DNA from: Negativicutes bacterium
Lineage (GTDB): Bacteria > Bacillota > Negativicutes > Anaeromusales > Anaeromusaceae
Assembly: GCA_009929485.1 (NCBI GenBank)
Contig: SAAJ01000025.1
Coordinates: 1 to 45,299 of the forward strand
DNA length: 45,299 bases
Reading direction: 5' to 3'
The translations under genes and the position numbers were made by a program. The notes below the pieces were generated by a model. The model ran no database searches. It was not told the DNA's origin and saw only the letters and a list, made by a program, of their open reading frames with translations. Positions 40,229-45,299 of this stretch are shown piece by piece; position 1 is the first letter of the stretch, and each line of letters starts with the position of its first letter.

Positions 40229-42115
40229 GTGAGTTGGATACAGAAGCTCTATGAAACCTATGAAAATTCAAAAGGGATCGTGGGAAAGAGTTTTAATGAG
40301 GATGAAGTAGCTTTATTGCCGATATGCCATACTACTAATAAAGCGCAGATAGAAATAGTCATTGATGGGTTAGGCAATTTTCAACGAGCGATGGTGGTTC
40401 CTAAAGAGCAAAGTAAAACTATTATTCCGTGTACTGAGCAATCTGGCGGAAGATCAGGAAAGAAGCCGGAAAATCACCCTCTTTGTGATAAACTTCAGTA
40501 TCTAGCGGCTGATTTTTCTTCTTTTGGAGGTATAGTGACAGTTGGGTATGCAAATAATCCTAATGAACCATATGAGAAATATACAGACCTGTTAACGAGG
40601 TGGTGTCAATCAGACTTTTCTCATCCTAAAGCTAGGGCAGTATTAGAGTATGTCCGCCGTGGAAATGTCATAAAAGATTTAGTTGAAAATCGAATTTTGG
40701 TCGTTGGAGAAGATAATAAGCTTTTAGAAAAATGGAAAGAGAAATCTCGAAAAAATATTCCAGAAATATTTCTTGTGACAACTAACTCAATGCAAGGAGA
40801 AGCTTTTGTACGATGGATTGTGGAAATACCAGGAGAGCCTCACACAAAAGTATGGACGGATGAAACTCTTTTTAAAAGCTGGATTGGATTTTATTCGGCG
40901 ACAAAAAAGACTAGGAGCCTATGCTATATATCTGGGAAAGACGAATTTATCGCGGAGCAACATCCTTCAAAAGTTAGGAATGACGGAGATAAAGCTAAAT
41001 TAATATCATCGAATGATACAAGTGGGTTTACTTTTCGAGGGAGATTTATAACAGCGAATCAGGCTTGTAGTGTCGGATTTGAAGTTACGCAAAAAGCGCA
41101 TAATGCACTGAGATGGTTAATTAACAGACAAGGGTACAGAAAAGGAGATTTAGTAATCGTAGCATGGGCAAGTAATGGAGGAGAAATCCCAGATCCTTTG
41201 GCTGATACGTTTATATTGCTGAATCTGGCGAACGAAGAAGATAATCTTAACTGTGCCCCCCAAACAGCTCAAGAATTAGCTGTTAAACTTAAACGGAAAA
41301 TTGAGGGATATAAAAGAGAGTTAGGAAATACGAATAATATTGTTGTCATGGGACTTGATGCGGCAACTCCGGGAAGAATGGCTATAATTTTCTATCGAGA
41401 ACTGACTGGCTCAGAATTTTTAAGAAGGATAGAAAAATGGCATACATCATGTGTATGGATGCATGATTGTAAGGGTGTCGGCGCTCCCTCTCCTAATGAT
41501 ATAGCGGATGCTGTATGCGGGATTAAGAGCGATGAAAAATTGAAAAAGAGTATAGTAAGTAGGATTATTCCGTGCATCATTGATGGGAAACCGATACCCA
41601 AAGATATTGTATATTCTGCTGTAAACCGTGCTAGCAATAGGTGTGGACTAGAGAATGGGGACTGGAATAAGACCTTAAGTATTGCGTGTGCCTTATATAG
41701 AAAATACAGTGAAAAGGAGAATTTTGAAATGCCTTTAGATAAGGAACGTAAAACTAGAGATTATCTATATGGAAGGTTACTAGCAGTCGCGGAGCGCCTT
41801 GAAGAGGGAGCGCTCAGGAGAACGGGAGAAAAGCGACCAACAAATGCGGCGCGGTATATGCAGCAATTTGCCAGTAGACCCTATAAAACATGGATGCAAA
41901 TTGAAGTTGCATTGACTCCATATATTTTGAGACTTGGAAGTAGAGCTTCTTGGTATAAAAAGATGATGGATGAAATTATGGAGAGTTTTGATATTGAGGA
42001 TTATGTTAGTGATAAACCATTGTCTGGTGAATACTTGCTAGGATATCATTGCCAGCGTGATGAATTTAGAAAGAAATGGGAAGAAAAAGCTAGCGAGTTA
42101 GAACCTAGAGAGTGA
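40229..42115 (+). CDS. cas8c: Cas8c (Csd1), large Cascade subunit
   Basis: The 628-residue protein follows the Csd1/Cas8c family: 'LYETYENSKGIVGK' at the start, 'LPICHTTNKAQIEIVIDGLGNFQRA', 'PLCDKLQYLAAD', 'FTFRGRFITANQACSVGFEVTQKAHNALRWLINRQGYRKGDLVIVAW' and 'TPGRMAIIFYRELTGSEFL'. It recognises the PAM and supplies the internal small-subunit start in I-C systems. The start is the GTG at 40229 (frame-shifted overlap with the cas5c stop), with AAAAGGAGATG upstream. Confidence 0.96.
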   Translation: MSWIQKLYETYENSKGIVGKSFNEDEVALLPICHTTNKAQIEIVIDGLGNFQRAMVVPKEQSKTIIPCTEQSGGRSGKKPENHPLCDKLQYLAADFSSFGGIVTVGYANNPNEPYEKYTDLLTRWCQSDFSHPKARAVLEYVRRGNVIKDLVENRILVVGEDNKLLEKWKEKSRKNIPEIFLVTTNSMQGEAFVRWIVEIPGEPHTKVWTDETLFKSWIGFYSATKKTRSLCYISGKDEFIAEQHPSKVRNDGDKAKLISSNDTSGFTFRGRFITANQACSVGFEVTQKAHNALRWLINRQGYRKGDLVIVAWASNGGEIPDPLADTFILLNLANEEDNLNCAPQTAQELAVKLKRKIEGYKRELGNTNNIVVMGLDAATPGRMAIIFYRELTGSEFLRRIEKWHTSCVWMHDCKGVGAPSPNDIADAVCGIKSDEKLKKSIVSRIIPCIIDGKPIPKDIVYSAVNRASNRCGLENGDWNKTLSIACALYRKYSEKENFEMPLDKERKTRDYLYGRLLAVAERLEEGALRRTGEKRPTNAARYMQQFASRPYKTWMQIEVALTPYILRLGSRASWYKKMMDEIMESFDIEDYVSDKPLSGEYLLGYHCQRDEFRKKWEEKASELEPRE

Positions 42116-42160
42116 AGGGGCTGCTTAGTATTATTTCAATTTATTAAGGAGGTTTTTGAT

Positions 42161-43069
42161 ATGGAAACTTTGAAGAACAAAATTGATTTCGCGGTGGTTT
42201 TGAGCGTCAATAATGCTAACCCCAATGGAGATCCTTTGAATGGAAATAGACCAAGAGTCAGTTATGAAAATCTTGGTGAGATTTCTGATGTATGTATAAA
42301 AAGAAAAATTAGAAATCGCTTAATGGAAGCCGGAAAAGAGATTTTTGTTCAATCAGACGACAATAAACTAGACGACTATAAAAGTCTCAGGAGTAGAGCC
42401 GAAGGAGAACTACCAGAATCGGAACGGAAAGACTATAAACAATATAGAGAGGCTGCATGTAAAAAGTGGTTAGATGTTAGGGCTTTTGGGCAAGTTTTCG
42501 CATATGGCGGAGGTGCAAAAAAAGGGAAAAAAGGAAAGAAAGATGTAGCTGAAGAGGGTTCTCAAGGAGATGATAATGGAGTATCTGTGGGAATAAGGGG
42601 GCCAGTTTCAATTCATTCAGCATTTAGCATAACTCCAGTAAATATTTCAAGCGTGCAAATTACAAAAAGTGTAAGTGGCGAAGGCGATGGAAGTAAGAGA
42701 GCTTCAGATACTATGGGGATGAAGCACCGTGTAGATCATGGAGTATATGTTTTTTACGGGAGTATGAATCCTCAATTAGCAAGCAAAACGGGATTTAACG
42801 ATCAAGATGCAGAGGATATCAAGCGAGCAATGTTAAATTTGTTTGACAATGATGCGTCTTCAGCACGACCAGAAGGAAGTATGGAAGTAATTAAGCTATA
42901 TTGGTGGAAGCATAATTCTAATAATGGTCAATATTCATCGGCTAAGGTTCATAGAAGTTTAGAAGTTAAAGTGAAAGATGGAGTTTCCGAAGCAAAATCT
43001 ATTGATGACTATGACATAAAAGTGCATATGTTAGAAGGCCTGATTCCAGATATAGTTGATGGGCGTTAA
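42161..43069 (+). CDS. cas7c: Cas7c (Csd2), Cascade backbone subunit
   Basis: The 302-residue protein shows the Cas7/Csd2 pattern: 'IDFAVVLSVNNANPNGDPLNGNRPRV', 'ISDVCIKRKIRNRL', 'WLDVRAFGQVFAYGG', 'VGIRGPVSIHSAFSITPVNISSVQITKSV' and 'MGMKHRVDHGVYVFYGSMNPQLA'. Several copies line the crRNA in Cascade. A Lys-rich insertion sits after 'AYGGGAKKGKKGKK'. AAGGAGG lies before the ATG. Confidence 0.96.
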   Translation: METLKNKIDFAVVLSVNNANPNGDPLNGNRPRVSYENLGEISDVCIKRKIRNRLMEAGKEIFVQSDDNKLDDYKSLRSRAEGELPESERKDYKQYREAACKKWLDVRAFGQVFAYGGGAKKGKKGKKDVAEEGSQGDDNGVSVGIRGPVSIHSAFSITPVNISSVQITKSVSGEGDGSKRASDTMGMKHRVDHGVYVFYGSMNPQLASKTGFNDQDAEDIKRAMLNLFDNDASSARPEGSMEVIKLYWWKHNSNNGQYSSAKVHRSLEVKVKDGVSEAKSIDDYDIKVHMLEGLIPDIVDGR

Positions 43070-43074
43070 AGTGA

Positions 43075-43782
43075 ATGGGAAATGTAAATGAAGATGAACT
43101 TTTTCTTCTTCTTTCAGGCATTCAACATATGGCTTTTTGTGAGCGTCAATGGGCCTTGATCCATGTAGAGCAGGCATGGGCGGAGAATGTGCGAACTGTA
43201 GAAGGAAAACATTTGCACGAACGAGCGGATGACCCGTTTAAGGATGAATCGCGCAATGATGTGCGGATTGTAAGAGCCTTGCCTGTGCTGTCAAAAAAGC
43301 TTGGGCTGCGTGGTGTTGCTGATGTGGTAGAATTTCAGCGGGTAGATCAGGCTATTCCGGGTGAGACGTGTACTCTTGCTAAACGGCAAGGCGCTTGGAA
43401 GCCGTTGCCGATTGAGTATAAAAGAGGGCGACCCAAAAGTGATGATCGAGATGCAGTACAGCTTTGTGCGCAGGCAATGGCGTTAGAAGAAATGCTGCAC
43501 GTAAGAATCGAAAAAGGATATCTTTTTTATGGGCAAACTCGGCGGCGTGAAATGATTGTTTTTGATGATGCCTTGCGTGAACGAACAGTATTTTTAGCGG
43601 AAAGAATGCATGTGCTATTTGCGCAAGGCTTGACTCCTAAGGCGGAAAAGGGAAAACATTGCTCATTATGCTCGCTTGTTGAATTGTGTCAGCCGAAGTG
43701 GAATTTGCGCTCGCGGTCAGTTAGCAACTATTTGGCAAAAATGTGCCAGGTGGAGGAGGACATCCTATGCGAAGACTGTTAA
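43075..43782 (+). CDS. cas4: Cas4, RecB-like nuclease with Fe-S cluster
   Basis: The 235-residue protein has Cas4 landmarks: 'LLLSGIQHMAFCERQWALIHVEQAW' (first Cys), 'PIEYKRGRPKSDDRDAVQLCAQAMALEEM' (RecB nuclease core) and 'GKHCSLCSLVELCQPKW' (three Cys). Together the four cysteines bind an iron-sulphur cluster. It trims pre-spacers and selects those with a PAM. The ribosome binding site is weak (the start lies 5 bases after the cas7c stop), so translational coupling is likely. It overlaps cas1 by 16 bases. Its GC content is visibly higher than in cas3-cas7c. Confidence 0.95.
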   Translation: MGNVNEDELFLLLSGIQHMAFCERQWALIHVEQAWAENVRTVEGKHLHERADDPFKDESRNDVRIVRALPVLSKKLGLRGVADVVEFQRVDQAIPGETCTLAKRQGAWKPLPIEYKRGRPKSDDRDAVQLCAQAMALEEMLHVRIEKGYLFYGQTRRREMIVFDDALRERTVFLAERMHVLFAQGLTPKAEKGKHCSLCSLVELCQPKWNLRSRSVSNYLAKMCQVEEDILCEDC

Positions 43783-44798
43783 ATACGCTATATGTGACTA
43801 TTCCAGAGGCGTATTTGGCGTGTGATGGCGAGAATGTAGTGGTGCGGGTAGAAAATGAAGATCGTTTTCGTGTGCCTGTGCACAATTTGGAAGGAATTGT
43901 TTGCTTTGGGTTTGCTGGAGCCAGTCCTAAACTTATGTATCTATGTTGTGAACGGGGTGTAGCACTCTCGTTTTTGACGGTCTATGGAAAGTTTATGGGA
44001 CGGGTAAGCGGGAACGTATCTGGGAATGTGCTTTTGAGGCGGACGCAATATCGCTGGGCGGATGATGCAACAATTGCAGCGCGTTTGTCGCGACGCTTTG
44101 TTGCGGCAAAAGTACTAAATTCACGAAGCGTTTTGCATCGGCTGCTTCGTGATCACCCAGAGCAAGTCGATCAAGAAAATATGAAACGGATACTGGCTTT
44201 GATGGCGAAAGTCCCAAAACGCTTGGAAAAGGCTGCTAATGTAGATAGTGTGAGAGGCTTGGAAGGGGAGGCAGCCAACTACTATTTTTCCAAGTTTAAT
44301 CATTTGATTGTGCAGCAACAAGATTCGTTCAATATGCCTGAGCGAAACCGCAGGCCACCGACAGACCGACTAAACGCATTGCTTTCTTTTCTGTATACGT
44401 TATTGTGTCATGAAGTAGAAGCTGCGCTGGAAAGCGTAGGGTTAGATCCGCAAGTTGGTTTTTTGCATAAAGACCGACCCGGGCGTGCGAGTTTAGCATT
44501 GGATATGATGGAGGAGCTTCGACCGCATTTAGCTGATCGTTTGGCAGTGAGCTTGATTAACCGAAAACAGGTGCAAGCGTCAGGTTTTGTTGTCAAGGAA
44601 AATGGAGCCGTTATTATGGATGATGAGACGCGGAAAGAAGTGCTTACTGCCTGGCAAAAACGGAAACAAGAAGAAATCATCCATCCCTTTCTTGAAGAAA
44701 AGATTCCATTAGGCTTAGTTCCTTATGTTCAAGCGCTCCTCATGGCAAGACATATGCGAGGTGATTTAGAAGATTATCCGCCGATTTTTTGGAAATGA
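43767..44798 (+). CDS. cas1: Cas1 integrase, type I-C
   Basis: The 343-residue protein has the Cas1c pattern: 'LLNTLYVTIPEAYLACDGENVVVRV', 'VHNLEGIVCFGFAGASPKLMYLCCERGVALSFLT', catalytic Glu in 'GLEGEAANYYFSKFNHLI', His in 'GFLHKDRPGRASLALDMMEELRP', with a nearby Glu/Asp. It integrates spacers at the leader end with Cas2. The ATG at 43767 has GGAGGAGG upstream, inside the end of cas4. Confidence 0.96.
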   Translation: MRRLLNTLYVTIPEAYLACDGENVVVRVENEDRFRVPVHNLEGIVCFGFAGASPKLMYLCCERGVALSFLTVYGKFMGRVSGNVSGNVLLRRTQYRWADDATIAARLSRRFVAAKVLNSRSVLHRLLRDHPEQVDQENMKRILALMAKVPKRLEKAANVDSVRGLEGEAANYYFSKFNHLIVQQQDSFNMPERNRRPPTDRLNALLSFLYTLLCHEVEAALESVGLDPQVGFLHKDRPGRASLALDMMEELRPHLADRLAVSLINRKQVQASGFVVKENGAVIMDDETRKEVLTAWQKRKQEEIIHPFLEEKIPLGLVPYVQALLMARHMRGDLEDYPPIFWK

Positions 44799-44807
44799 GG
44801 GATTGTC

Positions 44808-45098
44808 TTGTTAGTTTTAATTACGTATGACGTAAGCGTTACCACCGATACGGGAAAAAGAAGGTTGAGGCAAGTAGCCAAGCAATGCGTAAACTATGGG
44901 CAACGAGTGCAAAATTCAGTGTTTGAATGCTTGGTAGATCCTACTCAATTTGCGGAACTAAGACATCGCTTGGAAAGTATTATTGATCCAGAAAAGGATA
45001 GTTTGAGGTATTATTTCTTGGGAAGCAATTGGAAAAATCGAGTAGAGCATGTGGGGGTGAAAGAAGGGTATGATCCTGAGGGTGTACTTATGATTTAA
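44808..45098 (+). CDS. cas2: Cas2
   Basis: The 96-residue protein has the Cas2 ferredoxin-like pattern: 'LVLITYDVSVTTDTGKRRLRQVAKQCVNYGQRVQNSVFECLVDPTQFAELRHRL', ending 'GVKEGYDPEGVLMI'. It forms the bridge of the Cas1-Cas2 spacer integrase. The start is the TTG at 44808 with TGAGGGA upstream, 9 bases after the cas1 stop. It is the last cas gene; the leader follows at once. Confidence 0.95.
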   Translation: MLVLITYDVSVTTDTGKRRLRQVAKQCVNYGQRVQNSVFECLVDPTQFAELRHRLESIIDPEKDSLRYYFLGSNWKNRVEHVGVKEGYDPEGVLMI

Positions 45099-45265
45099 TG
45101 CGAACCATAAGCGCTCAGAAATACGTTGAGAGGTTCGCAAAGACTGGTTTTAGTAGTGTTAGCGGGAATATAGTCTATTTTCTCCATGGTGATTTTTTCT
45201 GTAAAAAATAGGTTCGCAAAAAGCGTTTCTAGAAGCCTTGATTTTCTTGGGTTATAGAGACCACT
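45099..45265 (+). promoter_or_regulatory. CRISPR leader with inverted GGTTCGCA motif
   Basis: TGCGAACC (45099-45106) is a perfect 8-base inverted match to GGTTCGCA at 45132-45139, and the same octamer recurs at 45211-45218. The region is otherwise AT-rich and runs straight into the first repeat. It should contain the array promoter and the integration signals for Cas1-Cas2. Confidence 0.75.
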
Positions 45266-45297
45266 GTCGCGCCCCCTGCGGGCGCGTGGATTGAAAC
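45266..45297 (+). CRISPR. First repeat of a type I-C CRISPR array (array runs off the window)
   Basis: A 32-base repeat begins GTCGCGCCCCCTGCGGGC and ends GTGGATTGAAAC. CGCGCCC (45268-45274) pairs with GGGCGCG (45280-45286) around CCTGC, and the tail ATTGAAAC becomes the crRNA 5' handle region. This matches I-C repeats. Only two bases of the first spacer are visible. Confidence 0.93.
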
Positions 45298-45299
45298 AT

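Noticed and set aside
1-45265. tRNA, rRNA, insertion sequence or prophage genes
   Set aside because: No GTTCGAATC-type T-loop context with a cloverleaf, no rRNA segments, no transposase, integrase or phage structural genes were recognised.

Overview
The window looks like a chromosomal segment of an anaerobic Firmicute of the Negativicutes type (Sporomusa/Anaeromusa/Pelosinus-like). This is inferred from the gene families rather than proven: a carboxynorspermidine biosynthesis pair, a cyclic-dinucleotide (GEMM-I) riboswitch, a SprA-like zincin, strong AGGAGG ribosome binding sites, TTGACA/TATAAT promoters, and moderately GC-rich housekeeping genes separated by repeat-filled intergenic regions.

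Layout. 1-2.7 kb: a C-terminally shortened DUF2075-type P-loop protein and a TPR/glycosyltransferase-like protein, both on the minus strand. 2.8-5.2 kb: a SprA-like zincin, a ClpP-like peptidase whose catalytic Asp is replaced by Asn, and an RMD1/DUF155 membrane protein. 5.4-7.9 kb: carboxynorspermidine decarboxylase and carboxynorspermidine synthase, ending in a clean terminator. 8.0-10.7 kb: a lipoprotein cyclophilin, a YigZ/IMPACT protein, a DUF6506 protein and an AraC-type regulator. 10.8-11.3 kb: promoter, GEMM-I riboswitch, terminator and a 60-residue protein. 11.4-17.3 kb: a SEC-C protein, ComB, an ECF sigma factor with its presumed anti-sigma factor, a small hypothetical, a hotdog thioesterase and a MATE exporter. 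17.5-19.0 kb: NudC, a small HTH protein and a DUF1653 protein. 19.1-20.75 kb: a strong promoter, a glycine riboswitch with terminator, and a Leu/Ile/Val-type binding lipoprotein. 21.0-24.1 kb: a dCache-HAMP-GAF-GGDEF-EAL protein. 24.4-33.4 kb, all minus strand: ExoIII, an M20 peptidase, an LD-carboxypeptidase, an Opp-type cluster (two permeases, a serine hydrolase and a binding protein, with no ATPase genes) and an aminotransferase. 33.6-35.5 kb: a nitroreductase and a GYF/AIM24 protein. 36.0-45.3 kb: a WYL regulator followed by a complete type I-C CRISPR-Cas operon (cas3-cas5c-cas8c-cas7c-cas4-cas1-cas2), a leader, and the first repeat of an array that runs off the window.

The intergenic space is unusually rich in dispersed repeats. 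The most striking is a purine-rich family (minus or plus strand GAACAAGAG...GGAGGG) with about 17 units. Most units lie just after stop codons, in the sense of the gene that has just ended. Also present are a 'CGCGAAA' repeat, a compound CCCCC/CTCCC repeat present as two inverted copies flanking the Opp cluster, and one widespread 'CATTGCGAGG' inverted repeat.

The best leads are: (1) the GEMM-I riboswitch controlling a 60-residue protein that resembles the segment in front of HD-GYP domains, with an A at the ligand-discriminating position; (2) a glycine riboswitch in front of a lone substrate-binding protein; (3) the stop-codon-associated repeat family; (4) the ClpP-like peptidase with a Ser-His-Asn triad; (5) the probable murein-peptide salvage cluster; (6) the WYL-I-C locus with a composition step between interference and adaptation genes.
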